Positions 42,457 to 51,232 of a stretch of 64,000 nt of DNA are shown here, in pieces. The notes beneath the pieces were generated by a model. That model saw only the letters and a list, made by a program, of their open reading frames with translations. It was not told the DNA's origin and made no database searches. The stretch's first letter is position 1, and each line of letters begins with the position of its first letter. Source of the DNA: Nocardioidaceae bacterium UBA4001 (GTDB lineage: Bacteria > Actinomycetota > Actinomycetes > Propionibacteriales > Nocardioidaceae). Both the position numbers and the translations under genes were made by a program. The stretch is taken from NCBI GenBank assembly GCA_002384855.1, contig DGBP01000013.1:19334-83333 (forward strand), in the 5' to 3' direction.

Positions 42457-42840
42457 TCAGAACGCGAGGCCGCCCTCACGGGCGCCATCGGCGAGGGCGG
42501 CGATCCGCCCGTGGTACTTGTTCCCGGCCCGGTCGAAGACGACGCCCTCGACACCAGCGGCCTTGGCGCGCTCGGCAACGAGCTCACCGACACGCTTGGC
42601 CTTCGCGGTCTTGTCCCCGTCGAACGAGCGCAGCTCGGCCTCCATCGTGCTGGCCGAGGCCAGAGTCCTGCCGACGAGGTCGTCGACCACCTGGACGCTC
42701 ATGTGCTTCGAGGAGCGGGTGATCACCATGCGGGGGCGCTCGGTGCTGCCGGCGATCTTCTTGCGACCACGAACCTGGCGCCGCAGGCGCGACGCGGTGC
42801 GTGCGGAGGTGTGCTTTCCAGCCCTGAGTGCGATAGCCAT
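42457..42840 (-). CDS. rplR: 50S ribosomal protein uL18
   Basis: uL18 binds 5S rRNA. The 127-residue product begins MAIALRAGKHTSARTASRLR and ends AALADGAREGGLAF. I chose ATG 42840 by family start; a GTG at 42846 overlapping the rplF stop (GTGA) would add two residues. Confidence 0.97.
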   Translation of the reverse strand: MAIALRAGKHTSARTASRLRRQVRGRKKIAGSTERPRMVITRSSKHMSVQVVDDLVGRTLASASTMEAELRSFDGDKTAKAKRVGELVAERAKAAGVEGVVFDRAGNKYHGRIAALADGAREGGLAF

Positions 42841-42842
42841 CG

Positions 42843-43385
42843 TCACTTACCAGCCTTTCCGACCTTGCGGCGGATCTGCTCGCCCGCGTAGCGAACGCCC
42901 TTGCCCTTGTACGGCTCAGGCTTGCGCAGCTTGCGGATGTTCGCAGCGACCTCGCCGACCAGCTGCTTGTCGATCCCCTGGACGCCGAGCTTGGTCGGGC
43001 CTTCGACGGTGAATGTGATCCCCTCGGGGGCGTTGAAGGTGATCGGGTGGGAGTAACCGAGCTGGAACTCCAGCTGGGTCGGACCCTTCGAGAGCACGCG
43101 GTAACCGACACCGACGATCTCGAGCTTCTTCTCGTAGCCGTCGGTCACACCGGTCACCATGTTGGCGATCAGGGTCCGGGTCAACCCGTGCAGGGACTTG
43201 CTGATCCGCTCGTCGTCGGGCCGGGCCACCTCGATGGCGCCGTCCTCGCCGCGAGCGACGGTGATCGGAGCCGCCACGGTGTGGGACAGGGTGCCCTTGG
43301 GGCCCTTGACCGTCACGGTGCGGTCCTCGACAGCCACGTCAACGCCGGACGGGACCGTGACGGGGAGCTTGCCAATACGCGACAT
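42843..43385 (-). CDS. rplF: 50S ribosomal protein uL6
   Basis: uL6 sits near the factor-binding centre. The 180-residue product has MSRIGKLPVTVPSGVDVAVE, the middle LEIVGVGYRVLSKGPTQLEF and the conserved end EPYKGKGVRYAGEQIRRKVG. It lies between rpsH and rplR, its usual place. Confidence 0.98.
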   Translation of the reverse strand: MSRIGKLPVTVPSGVDVAVEDRTVTVKGPKGTLSHTVAAPITVARGEDGAIEVARPDDERISKSLHGLTRTLIANMVTGVTDGYEKKLEIVGVGYRVLSKGPTQLEFQLGYSHPITFNAPEGITFTVEGPTKLGVQGIDKQLVGEVAANIRKLRKPEPYKGKGVRYAGEQIRRKVGKAGK

Positions 43386-43411
43386 GCTTCTTCCTCTTCC
43401 TGGTCTCGTCG

Positions 43412-43813
43412 TTACCAGACGTAGGCGAGGACTTCCCCACCCACGCCCTTCTTGTTTGCCTGGCGGTCGGTCAGCAGCCCCTGGCTCGTCGAGATGATCG
43501 CGACGCCGAGGCCGCCGAGCACCTTCGGGAGGCCGGTGGCCTTGGCGTACACGCGCAGGCCGGGCTTGCTGATACGGCGCAGCCCGGCGATCGAGCGCTC
43601 ACGGTTCTGGCCGTACTTGAGGACGACGGTGAGCGACTTGCCCACCTGGTCCTCAGGGGTCTCCTCCACCTTCCAGGAGGTCACGTAGCCCTCCTGCTGG
43701 AGGATCTCGGCGACGCCTGCCTTGAGCTTGCTGTAAGGCATCGTCACCGAGTCGTGGTACGCCTGGTTGGCGTTGCGCAGACGCGTGAGCATGTCTGCGA
43801 TCGGGTCAGTCAT
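43412..43813 (-). CDS. rpsH: 30S ribosomal protein uS8
   Basis: uS8 is a primary 16S rRNA binder and the usual autoregulator of the spc operon. The 133-residue product begins MTDPIADMLTRLRNANQAYH and ends TDRQANKKGVGGEVLAYVW. ATG 43813 has AGAAGG 8 nt upstream; ATG 43819, also in frame, is too close to that site. Confidence 0.97.
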   Translation of the reverse strand: MTDPIADMLTRLRNANQAYHDSVTMPYSKLKAGVAEILQQEGYVTSWKVEETPEDQVGKSLTVVLKYGQNRERSIAGLRRISKPGLRVYAKATGLPKVLGGLGVAIISTSQGLLTDRQANKKGVGGEVLAYVW

Positions 43814-43919
43814 CGTCATGGCCTTCTACGGCCCTTTCCCACCGTGGTTTCGCCCGCTGTTGCCGGGCGACCTTCAGCGATCTAGTTGCTTGAAAAGTCG
43901 GGGTCGGGTGGTGCGTGCT

Positions 43920-44105
43920 CTACCAGGAGCTCTTGGTGACGCCGGGAAGCTCTCCCCGGTGAGCCATCTCGCGCAGGCACACGCGGCAGAGACCGAACTT
44001 GCGGTAGACGGCCTTGGGCCGGCCGCAACGCTGGCAACGGGTGTAACCCCGCACCTTGAACTTCGGCTTGCGCGACGCCTTGACGATCAGTGCTGTCTTC
44101 GCCAT
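43920..44105 (-). CDS. rpsN: 30S ribosomal protein uS14, zinc-binding type
   Basis: The 61-residue product MAKTALIVKASRKPKFKVRG contains YTRCQRCGRPKAVYRKFGLC and RVCLREMAH: four cysteines (24, 27, 40, 43) of the short zinc-binding uS14. A zinc-free paralogue, common in actinobacteria under Zur control, is not in this window. Confidence 0.98.
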   Translation of the reverse strand: MAKTALIVKASRKPKFKVRGYTRCQRCGRPKAVYRKFGLCRVCLREMAHRGELPGVTKSSW

Positions 44106-44109
44106 GGTC

Positions 44110-44682
44110 TCACTGCTCCTTGAAGGGGAACCCGAGCTGCTTGAGCAGCGCGCGACCCTCGTCGTCGTTCGTGGCGGTGGTCACGACCGTGATGTCCATG
44201 CCCCGCGAGCGGTCGACCTTGTCCTGGTCGATCTCGTGGAACATGACCTGCTCGGTCAGACCGAAGGTGTAGTTGCCGCGGCCGTCGAACTGGGTGCCGT
44301 TGAGGCCCCGGAAGTCACGGATGCGCGGAAGTGCGAGCGAGAGCAGGCGGTCGAGGAACTCCCACATGCGGTCGCCGCGCAGGGTGACGTGGGCGCCGAT
44401 AGGCATCCCCTCGCGCAGCTTGAACTGCGCGATCGACTTGCGGGCCTTGGTCACCTGCGGCTTCTGACCGGTGATCGCGGTCAGGTCGCGCACGGCGCCC
44501 TCGATCAGCTTCGAGTCACGAGCCGCCTCGCCGACACCCATGTTGACCACGATCTTGGTCAGGCCGGGCACCTGCATGACGTTGGCGTGACCGAACTCCT
44601 CACGCAGCGCCGGGAGGATCTCCTCGCGGTAGCGCTGCTTGAGGCGCGGAATGCTGTTGGTCTCGGTAGCTGCGCTGGTCAT
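44110..44682 (-). CDS. rplE: 50S ribosomal protein uL5
   Basis: uL5 carries 5S rRNA and contacts the P-site tRNA elbow. The 190-residue product has GLTKIVVNMGVGEAARDSKL, KARKSIAQFKLREGMPIGAH and RDFRGLNGTQFDGRGNYTFG. ATG 44682 overlaps the rplX stop in ATGA. Confidence 0.98.
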   Translation of the reverse strand: MTSAATETNSIPRLKQRYREEILPALREEFGHANVMQVPGLTKIVVNMGVGEAARDSKLIEGAVRDLTAITGQKPQVTKARKSIAQFKLREGMPIGAHVTLRGDRMWEFLDRLLSLALPRIRDFRGLNGTQFDGRGNYTFGLTEQVMFHEIDQDKVDRSRGMDITVVTTATNDDEGRALLKQLGFPFKEQ

Positions 44683-45083
44683 CAGATCTCCTCACCGGAC
44701 TTGCGCGCGACACGCACACTGCGCTGAGCGGTGTAGGTCGAGCCGTCGGGACGGCGCTTGGTGACCTCGTCACGGCGGAAGCCGACGCGCGTGGTGACCT
44801 TGCCCTTGTCGTCGCTGCCCTTGGGGGCGTCGACGAGCAGCATCACGTTCGAGACGTGGATCGCGGCCTCCTGCGTGACGATGCCACCCGTGTTGCCCGC
44901 GCGGCCGCCCTGGTTGACGACCTTGGTGTGCCGCTTGACGCGGTTCACGCCCTCGACTATGACCCGCTCACGCTCGGCCTGGACGGCGATGACCTTGCCC
45001 TCGGCGCCCTTGTCCTTGCCTGCGATGACGCGGACGACGTCGCCCTTCTTGATGTTCAGGTTCTTCTTCTTGTTCTGTGCCAT
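44682..45083 (-). CDS. rplX: 50S ribosomal protein uL24
   Basis: uL24 is an assembly initiator near the tunnel exit. The 133-residue product has the KOW motif KKGDVVRVIAGKDKGAEGKV and VEGVNRVKRHTKVVNQGGRA. It is somewhat longer than the E. coli protein because of a C-terminal TKRRPDGSTYTAQRSVRVAR segment. It lies 2 nt after rplN. Confidence 0.97.
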   Translation of the reverse strand: MAQNKKKNLNIKKGDVVRVIAGKDKGAEGKVIAVQAERERVIVEGVNRVKRHTKVVNQGGRAGNTGGIVTQEAAIHVSNVMLLVDAPKGSDDKGKVTTRVGFRRDEVTKRRPDGSTYTAQRSVRVARKSGEEI

Positions 45084-45085
45084 GG

Positions 45086-45454
45086 TCAGAGCACCTCCGG
45101 CGCCAGCGAGATGATCTTCATGAACTTCTTCTCACGCAGCTCGCGACCCACGGGGCCGAAGATGCGGGTGCCTCGCGGCTCGCCGTCGCTCTTGAGAATC
45201 ACGGCTGCGTTCTCGTCGAAACGGATGTAGGAACCGTCCGGCCGGCGGCGCTCCTTGACGGTGCGGACGACGACCGCCTTGACGACGTCGCCCTTCTTCA
45301 CGTTGCCACCGGGGATCGCGTCCTTGACGGTGGCCACGACGACGTCGCCGATGCCGGCGTAGCGCCGACCCGAGCCGCCGAGCACACGGATGCAAAGGAT
45401 CTCCTTCGCACCAGTGTTGTCGGCGACCTTGAGTCGCGACTCCTGCTGGATCAT
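45086..45454 (-). CDS. rplN: 50S ribosomal protein uL14
   Basis: uL14 forms an intersubunit bridge and binds RsfS. The 122-residue product begins MIQQESRLKVADNTGAKEIL and has GGNVKKGDVVKAVVVRTVKE and RGTRIFGPVGRELREKKFMK. The length is standard. Confidence 0.98.
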   Translation of the reverse strand: MIQQESRLKVADNTGAKEILCIRVLGGSGRRYAGIGDVVVATVKDAIPGGNVKKGDVVKAVVVRTVKERRRPDGSYIRFDENAAVILKSDGEPRGTRIFGPVGRELREKKFMKIISLAPEVL

Positions 45455-45549
45455 CTCTTTCTCCTTGTCGCCCCGGTTCTCACCTCACGGTGAGCCTGGG
45501 GGAACTTCTCCTGGCTTCGTTGACCGGCTGACGCCGGGCGGACTTTGAG

Positions 45550-45840
45550 TTACTTGGCCTTCTCGAGGACCTCGACGATGCGCCAGCGCTTGGTGGCCGA
45601 AAGCGGACGGGTCTCCATGATCACGACCCGGTCGCCTACGCCGCACTGGTTCTGCTCGTCGTGCGCCTTGAGCTTGCTGGTGCGTCGCAGGACCTTGCCG
45701 TAAAGCGCGTGCTTCACGCGGTCCTCGACGGAGACGACCACGGTCTTGTCCATCTTGTCGCTCACCACGAGGCCCTCGCGGACCTTGCGGGTGGTGCGGC
45801 CAGACTGCTCGGTCTCGGTCACGTTGGTTCCTTCGCTCAT
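45550..45840 (-). CDS. rpsQ: 30S ribosomal protein uS17
   Basis: The 96-residue uS17 has an acidic Thr/Glu N-terminal tail (MSEGTNVTETEQSGRTTRKV) before VREGLVVSDKMDKTVVVSVE, then the usual CGVGDRVVIMETRPLSATKR. ATG 45840 overlaps the rpmC stop in ATGA. Confidence 0.98.
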   Translation of the reverse strand: MSEGTNVTETEQSGRTTRKVREGLVVSDKMDKTVVVSVEDRVKHALYGKVLRRTSKLKAHDEQNQCGVGDRVVIMETRPLSATKRWRIVEVLEKAK

Positions 45841-46070
45841 GCGGCACCGTCCTCACTGCTCGGGTCCTGACGGATCCCGAGCTCACGCTCGCGCACCACG
45901 GTGTAGATGCGGGCGATGTCACGCTTGACCGTGCGGAGACGGCCGTGGCTCTCGAGCTGTCCCGTGGCGGCCTGGAAGCGCAGGTTGAACAGCTCCTCCT
46001 TGGCCTCCCGCAGCTTCTGCTCGAGGTCGCCGTTGGTCAGCGAGTCGAGCTCGTGCGCAGTGGTAGCCAT
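45837..46070 (-). CDS. rpmC: 50S ribosomal protein uL29
   Basis: The 77-residue product has ELDSLTNGDLEQKLREAKEE and LFNLRFQAATGQLESHGRLR, the SRP/trigger-factor docking protein at the tunnel exit. ATG 46070 overlaps the rplP stop. Confidence 0.98.
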   Translation of the reverse strand: MATTAHELDSLTNGDLEQKLREAKEELFNLRFQAATGQLESHGRLRTVKRDIARIYTVVRERELGIRQDPSSEDGAA

Positions 46071-46489
46071 CAGAATTCACCACTTTCACGGGTGACGAAC
46101 TTGCACTTCATGGGGAGCTTGTGGATCGCGCGGCGCATCGCCTCACGGGCCACGTCCTCCGACACGCCGGAGAGCTCGAACATCACGCGTCCGGGCTTGA
46201 CGTTGGCGACCCACCACTCCGGGGAGCCCTTGCCGGAACCCATGCGGGTCTCGGCGGGCTTCTTGGTCAGCGGACGGTCCGGGTAGATGTTGATCCAGAC
46301 CTTTCCGCCGCGCTTGATGTGACGGGTCATCGCGATACGCGCGGACTCGATCTGACGGTTGGTGACGTAGGCCGGCTCGAGAGCCTGGATGCCGTAGTCG
46401 CCGAACGTGACCGCGGTGCCGCCCTTGGCCGCACCGGTCCGCTTCGGGTGGTGCTGCTTGCGGTGCTTGACCCTGCGGGGCATCAGCAT
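46070..46489 (-). CDS. rplP: 50S ribosomal protein uL16
   Basis: uL16 orders the A-site region. The 139-residue product begins MLMPRRVKHRKQHHPKRTGA, close to the Streptomyces start, with RGGKVWINIYPDRPLTKKPA and GRVMFELSGVSEDVAREAMR. It lies 5 nt after rpsC. Confidence 0.98.
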   Translation of the reverse strand: MLMPRRVKHRKQHHPKRTGAAKGGTAVTFGDYGIQALEPAYVTNRQIESARIAMTRHIKRGGKVWINIYPDRPLTKKPAETRMGSGKGSPEWWVANVKPGRVMFELSGVSEDVAREAMRRAIHKLPMKCKFVTRESGEF

Positions 46490-46494
46490 GGTGG

Positions 46495-47340
46495 TCAGCC
46501 CTCCTGTCCGGACTGGGGCTGCGTCTCGGCCGGCGCCTGGGCCTCGACGGCAGGAGCTTCGGTCTGCGGGGCGCCGGCGCCCTGACCGCCGCGGTCCGCA
46601 CGGGACGGACGGTCGCCACGGCTGCCACGACCCGGACGGTCACCGCCGCGGGAAGGCCGGCCACGACCGGGCGCGGCTGCGCGGGCAGCCGCCTGGGCCT
46701 CCCGCTCGGCGCGGGTTGCGGCGACCTCGCCCTTGTAGATCCAGACCTTCACGCCGATGCGGCCGAAGGTGGTCCGGGCCTCGTAGAAGCCGTAGTCGAT
46801 GTCCGCACGGAGAGTGTGCAGGGGCACGCGGCCCTCGCGGTAGAACTCCGAGCGGGACATCTCGGCGCCACCGAGACGGCCCGAGCACTGGATCCGGACA
46901 CCCTTCGCGCCGCTGCGCATCGAGGTCTGGATCGCCTTGCGCATCGCGCGGCGGAACGCCACACGACCCGACAGCTGCTCGGCCACGCCCTGGGCGACCA
47001 GCTGCGCGTCGATCTCGGGGTTCTTCACCTCGAGGATGTTCAGCTGGACCTGCTTGCCGGTGAGCTTCTCGAGCTCGCCACGGATGCGGTCGGCCTCAGC
47101 ACCACGTCGACCGATCACGATGCCCGGACGCGCGGTGTGGATGTCCACACGGACGCGGTCGCGGGTGCGCTCGATCTCGACCTTGCTGATGCCGGCGCGC
47201 TCCATGCCCTTCGACAGCAGGCGTCGGATCGCGACGTCCTCGCCGACGTAGGACTTGTAGAGCTTGTCGGCGTACCAACGGCTCCGGTGGTCGGTGGAGA
47301 TGCCGAGGCGGAAACCGTTCGGGTTGATCTTCTGACCCAT
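46495..47340 (-). CDS. rpsC: 30S ribosomal protein uS3 with Arg/Gly-rich tail
   Basis: uS3 lies at the mRNA entry. Residues 1-210 are the normal protein, with the KH domain VDIHTARPGIVIGRRGAEAD and GVAEQLSGRVAFRRAMRKAI. The total of 281 residues includes about 65 extra: an RG-rich stretch (GRGRPSRGGDRPGRGSRGDR) then an Ala/Glu/Gln/Pro end. ATG 47340 overlaps the rplV stop by one base. Confidence 0.97.
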   Translation of the reverse strand: MGQKINPNGFRLGISTDHRSRWYADKLYKSYVGEDVAIRRLLSKGMERAGISKVEIERTRDRVRVDIHTARPGIVIGRRGAEADRIRGELEKLTGKQVQLNILEVKNPEIDAQLVAQGVAEQLSGRVAFRRAMRKAIQTSMRSGAKGVRIQCSGRLGGAEMSRSEFYREGRVPLHTLRADIDYGFYEARTTFGRIGVKVWIYKGEVAATRAEREAQAAARAAAPGRGRPSRGGDRPGRGSRGDRPSRADRGGQGAGAPQTEAPAVEAQAPAETQPQSGQEG

Positions 47341-47783
47341 CAGGCCTTCCGTCCCTTCTTGATGTTCTTGGTCGCTGCCGCGGCGTCGTCGGCCACGGGC
47401 TGCACCACGAGCGTGATGTGGCTCGTGCGCTTGTTGATCCGCGAGGCGCGGCCCTGGGCACGCGGGCGCCAGCGCTTCATGGTCGGACCCTCGTCCACCG
47501 TCGCCTTGGTGATGACCAGCGTGCTGCGGTCGAGGCTCTCGGTGCCCACGGCGTTCGCCACGGCGCTCTCGAGGACCTTGTAGACCGTCTCGCTGGCCGC
47601 CTGCGGGGCGAACTGCAGCAGCGCGAGGGCCTCGTCGACCCCGAGACCGCGCACCATGTCGACGACACGGCGGGCCTTCATCGGGGTGATCCGGACGAAG
47701 CGCGCGCTGGCAAAAGCCCCGGGCTCGTCGCCCAGCAGGCTTTCGCGTCGGGCGCTCATGCGCCTCCGCTCCATAACGCTCAT
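47340..47783 (-). CDS. rplV: 50S ribosomal protein uL22
   Basis: uL22 has a loop in the exit tunnel. The 147-residue product has ARFVRITPMKARRVVDMVRG and KRWRPRAQGRASRINKRTSH with an Ala/Lys tail. ATG 47783 is used; ATG 47759, with GGAGG very close, would be an eight-residue shorter alternative. Confidence 0.95.
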   Translation of the reverse strand: MSVMERRRMSARRESLLGDEPGAFASARFVRITPMKARRVVDMVRGLGVDEALALLQFAPQAASETVYKVLESAVANAVGTESLDRSTLVITKATVDEGPTMKRWRPRAQGRASRINKRTSHITLVVQPVADDAAAATKNIKKGRKA

Positions 47784-47829
47784 AGCTCTCTTCGACTCTC
47801 TCGACTCGTCGTCAGTACGCCGGCCCGCA

Positions 47830-48111
47830 TCAGCGGCGGCGGCTCTTCCGGTCGTCCTTGACGTGCCCGCGGTAGGTGCGGGTCGGGGCGAACTCCCCGA
47901 GCTTGTGGCCGACCATCGCGTCGGTCACGAACACGGGAACGTGCTTCCGGCCGTCGTGCACGGCAATCGTGTGGCCGATCATGGCCGGCACGATCATCGA
48001 ACGACGCGACCAGGTCTTGATCACGTTGTGGGTGCCCTTGTCGTTCTGTCCGTCCACCTTCTTCATCAGGTGGTCGTCGACGAAGGGACCCTTCTTCAGA
48101 CTGCGTGGCAT
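47830..48111 (-). CDS. rpsS: 30S ribosomal protein uS19
   Basis: The 93-residue product MPRSLKKGPFVDDHLMKKVD contains TWSRRSMIVPAMIGHTIAVH and VGHKLGEFAPTRTYRGHVKD, all standard. It lies 15 nt after rplB. Confidence 0.98.
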   Translation of the reverse strand: MPRSLKKGPFVDDHLMKKVDGQNDKGTHNVIKTWSRRSMIVPAMIGHTIAVHDGRKHVPVFVTDAMVGHKLGEFAPTRTYRGHVKDDRKSRRR

Positions 48112-48126
48112 TGGTCAGGTCCTTTC

Positions 48127-48960
48127 TCAGCGACGCTTGCCGGACTTGCGGCGACGGACGATGAGGGCATCGCTGGCCTTGCGCTTGCGCGTGCGGCCCT
48201 CGGGCTTGCCCCACGGCGAGACCGGGTGGCGACCACCGGAGGTCTTGCCCTCACCACCACCGTGCGGGTGGTCGACCGGGTTCATGACGACACCGCGGAC
48301 GGTCGGGCGCTTGCCCTTCCACCGCATGCGGCCCGCCTTGCCCCAGTTGATGTTGGACTGCTCGGCGTTGCCGACCTCGCCGATCGTGGCGCGGCAGCGG
48401 ACGTCGACGTACCGCATCTCACCGGACGGCAGACGCAGCTGGGCGCGGCTCCCCTCCTTGGCGACGAGCTGGGCGCTGTTGCCGGCGGAGCGGGCGATCT
48501 TCGCGCCGCCGCCGGGACGCAGCTCGATGCAGTGGATCGTGGTACCCACCGGGATGTTGCGCAGCGGGAGGTTGTTGCCGGGCTTGATGTCGGCCCTCGG
48601 ACCGGCCTCGACCGCGGTGCCCTGAGCCAGACCCTGAGGCGCGATGATGTAGCGCTTCTCGCCGTCGGCGTAGTGCAGCAGCGCGATGCGCGCGGTGCGG
48701 TTGGGGTCGTACTCGATGTGGGCGACCTTCGCCGGCACGCCGTCCTTGTCGTAGCGACGGAAGTCGACGACGCGGTACGCGCGCTTGTGGCCACCGCCCT
48801 GGTGACGGGTGGTGATGCGGCCCTGGTTGTTGCGGCCGCCCTTCTTCGGGAGCGGGCGCACCAGCGACTTCTCGGGCGTCGACCGCGTCACCTCGACGAA
48901 GTCGGCGACCGACGAGCCGCGACGGCCCGGGGTGGTCGGCTTGTACTTACGGATAGCCAT
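48127..48960 (-). CDS. rplB: 50S ribosomal protein uL2
   Basis: uL2 is needed for subunit joining and peptidyl transfer. The 277-residue product begins MAIRKYKPTTPGRRGSSVAD, includes the conserved histidine region VMNPVDHPHGGGEGKTSGGR and ends KRKASDALIVRRRKSGKRR. Confidence 0.98.
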   Translation of the reverse strand: MAIRKYKPTTPGRRGSSVADFVEVTRSTPEKSLVRPLPKKGGRNNQGRITTRHQGGGHKRAYRVVDFRRYDKDGVPAKVAHIEYDPNRTARIALLHYADGEKRYIIAPQGLAQGTAVEAGPRADIKPGNNLPLRNIPVGTTIHCIELRPGGGAKIARSAGNSAQLVAKEGSRAQLRLPSGEMRYVDVRCRATIGEVGNAEQSNINWGKAGRMRWKGKRPTVRGVVMNPVDHPHGGGEGKTSGGRHPVSPWGKPEGRTRKRKASDALIVRRRKSGKRR

Positions 48961-48991
48961 GAATTCTCAGTCCTCTACCTCAGCCGCCCGG

Positions 48992-49297
48992 TCAGGAGAC
49001 CGGACCTCCGAAGATGTCGATGCGCTGGCCCTCGGCGAGGCTGACGATCGCGCGCTTGGTGTTGGCTCGCTGGCCCATCCCGAAGCGCGTACGACGCGTC
49101 TTGCCCTGGCGGTTGAGGGTGTTGACGGAGGTGACCTTGACGTTGAACACCTTCTCGACCGCGATCTTGATCTGGGTCTTGTTGGCGTCGGGGTGCACCA
49201 GGAAGGTGTACTTGTTCGCGTCGAGCAGGCTGTAGCTCTTCTCGCTGACGACCGGCGCGATCAGCACGTCCCGGTGGTCCTTGTGGAAGGTACTCAC
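48992..49297 (-). CDS. rplW: 50S ribosomal protein uL23
   Basis: uL23 is the main chaperone and SRP dock at the tunnel exit. The 101-residue product has DVLIAPVVSEKSYSLLDANK, KTQIKIAVEKVFNVKVTSVN and RQGKTRRTRFGMGQRANTKR. ATG 49297 overlaps the rplD stop in ATGA. Confidence 0.98.
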   Translation of the reverse strand: MSTFHKDHRDVLIAPVVSEKSYSLLDANKYTFLVHPDANKTQIKIAVEKVFNVKVTSVNTLNRQGKTRRTRFGMGQRANTKRAIVSLAEGQRIDIFGGPVS

Positions 49298-49953
49298 TTG
49301 CCCTCCTCCTCATCGGCCTCGGTGGACGTGGCGACGGCCTTCACCGACTTGCCGCTCTGCGGCCCGGCGACGAACGCGTCGAAGGCGCCCTTGGTGAACA
49401 CCACGTCGTCCGAGAGCAGGACGTCGTAGGTGTTGAGCTGGTCGACCGCGATCAGGTGCACCTCGGCGGCGTTGCGCAGCGACAGCCAGCTGACCGTGTC
49501 GGAGCGCTCGAGCACGAGGAGCGTGTGCGGGCGGTCGGTCAGGCCGGAGAGCGCGGACAGCGCGGCCCTGGTCGAGGGCGACTCTCCGGAGACGAGGCCC
49601 TCGATGACGTGGATGCGACCCTCGCGGGCCCGGTCCGAGAGGGCACCGCGCAGGGCGGCGGCCTTCATCTTCTTCGGGGTGCGCTGGTCGTAGCTGCGCG
49701 GCTGCGGGCCGTGGACGGTGCCACCGCCGGCGAACTGCGGCGCGCGGGTCGAGCCCTGTCGGGCGCGGCCGGTGCCCTTCTGCTTGTAGGGCTTGCGACC
49801 ACCACCGCGCACCTCGGCACGCGTCTTGGTGGAGGCGCTGCCCTGGCGGGCCGCGGCCTGCTGGGCGACGACGACCTGGTGGATCAACGGGATGTTGACC
49901 TGGACGTCGAAGATCTCGGCCGGCAGATCGACCTGGACGGTCTTCGCGGTCAC
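49294..49953 (-). CDS. rplD: 50S ribosomal protein uL4
   Basis: uL4 extends into the exit tunnel and, in E. coli, regulates the S10 operon. The 219-residue product has the loop RAEVRGGGRKPYKQKGTGRA, RQGSTRAPQFAGGGTVHGPQ and an acidic end (TSTEADEEEGK). ATG 49953 overlaps the rplC stop. Confidence 0.98.
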   Translation of the reverse strand: MTAKTVQVDLPAEIFDVQVNIPLIHQVVVAQQAAARQGSASTKTRAEVRGGGRKPYKQKGTGRARQGSTRAPQFAGGGTVHGPQPRSYDQRTPKKMKAAALRGALSDRAREGRIHVIEGLVSGESPSTRAALSALSGLTDRPHTLLVLERSDTVSWLSLRNAAEVHLIAVDQLNTYDVLLSDDVVFTKGAFDAFVAGPQSGKSVKAVATSTEADEEEGK

Positions 49954-50615
49954 TGGCTGACCTCCTTGGCCTTCGCGGACGAACGGATGACGACGAGCCC
50001 GCCCTTGGGGCCGGGGACGGCGCCCTTCAGGAGGATCAGGCCCTTCTCGGCGTCGACCGCGTGCACGGTGACGTTCTGGGTCGTGACGGTCTCGCCACCC
50101 ATGCGACCGGCCATCCGCATGCCCTTGAACACGCGGCCCGGGGTGGCGCAGCCACCGATGGAGCCCGGCGAGCGGTGCTTGCGGTGCACACCGTGCGAGG
50201 CGCGCAGACCGTGGAAGCCGTGGCGCTTCATGACGCCGGCGTAGCCCTTGCCCTTGCTGGTGCCGGTCACGTCGACCTCGTCACCGGCGGAGAACAGCTC
50301 GGGGGTGATCTCCTGACCGATGGAGTAGTCGCCGGCGTTCGCCGTACGGATCTCCACCAGGTGGCGACGGGGGGTGACCCCGGCCTTCTCGAAGTGCCCG
50401 GCGCGCGGCTTGTTCACCTTGCGGCCGTCGATCTCGCCGAAGCCGATCTGGACGGCGTTGTAGCCGTCGGTCTCGGGCCGGCGGACCTGCGTGACCACGT
50501 TGGTGCCGGCCGCGACGACGGTCACGGGCACGATGCGGTTGTTGTCGTCCCAGGTCTGGGTCATGCCGAGCTTGGTGCCCAGCAGCCCGCGGACGTTGCG
50601 TTCAAAAGTGCTCAT
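49950..50615 (-). CDS. rplC: 50S ribosomal protein uL3
   Basis: uL3 is an early-assembly protein whose arm reaches the peptidyl-transferase centre. The 221-residue product has VRGLLGTKLGMTQTWDDNNR, SKGKGYAGVMKRHGFHGLRA and RKHRSPGSIGGCATPGRVFK. It lies 14 nt after rpsJ. Confidence 0.98.
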   Translation of the reverse strand: MSTFERNVRGLLGTKLGMTQTWDDNNRIVPVTVVAAGTNVVTQVRRPETDGYNAVQIGFGEIDGRKVNKPRAGHFEKAGVTPRRHLVEIRTANAGDYSIGQEITPELFSAGDEVDVTGTSKGKGYAGVMKRHGFHGLRASHGVHRKHRSPGSIGGCATPGRVFKGMRMAGRMGGETVTTQNVTVHAVDAEKGLILLKGAVPGPKGGLVVIRSSAKAKEVSQ

Positions 50616-50629
50616 GGGATCTCAGGCCT

Positions 50630-50938
50630 TCAGAGCTTGATCTCGATGTCGACACCGGCAGGGAGGTCGAGTCGCATGAGCGAGTCGACCGTCTTCGGCG
50701 TGGGGTCGATGATGTCGATAAGACGCTTGTGCGTACGCATCTCGAAGTGCTCGCGGCTGTCCTTGTACTTGTGGGGCGAGCGGATGACGCAGTAGACGTT
50801 CTTCTCGGTCGGGAGGGGCACAGGGCCGGCGACCTTCGCGCCCGTACGGGTGACCGTGTCAACGATCTTGCGCGCCGAGGTGTCGATCACCTCGTGGTCG
50901 TAGGCCTTGAGCCTGATGCGGATCTTCTGTCCCGCCAT
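50630..50938 (-). CDS. rpsJ: 30S ribosomal protein uS10
   Basis: uS10 (NusE) works in the 30S head and in antitermination with NusB. The 102-residue product starts MAGQKIRIRLKAYDHEVIDT, with GPVPLPTEKNVYCVIRSPHK. It opens the S10 operon. Confidence 0.98.
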   Translation of the reverse strand: MAGQKIRIRLKAYDHEVIDTSARKIVDTVTRTGAKVAGPVPLPTEKNVYCVIRSPHKYKDSREHFEMRTHKRLIDIIDPTPKTVDSLMRLDLPAGVDIEIKL

Positions 50939-51202
50939 AGCTCTCAGTTCGTCTTTCTACTCGTGTACCGCTGAGTATCTCGTCGCATCTCCGGGAGGAG
51001 TGCTCCGCCTTTGCTCCACCGACCCCCGAGGTCGGGCGTGTCGCGCAGTATCACGCACGGACAGCCGCGATCGTTCTGTCATTGTTGGGGGTGGCGCCCG
51101 ACAGGCTGGTCGGGCTCACCGGGGTCTCCTGGTTCGGTGCTGGTGCGTCCTGCGTGCAACGCTCCCTGGGCACCCCGGCGACCCCGCCGGAGCAACCGGA
51201 CT

Positions 51203-51232
51203 ATCTTGTCAGACTTCCCGGGCCCATATCAA
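51203..51232 (-). promoter_or_regulatory. Promoter of the S10 operon
   Basis: The minus strand has TTGATA (51227-51232), 18 bp and CAAGAT (51203-51208). The leader to rpsJ would be about 257 nt. The rest of 50939-51270 holds GC-rich repeats but no frame resembling a gene. The promoter lies downstream of trmB, so the S10 operon need not depend on it. Confidence 0.6.
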
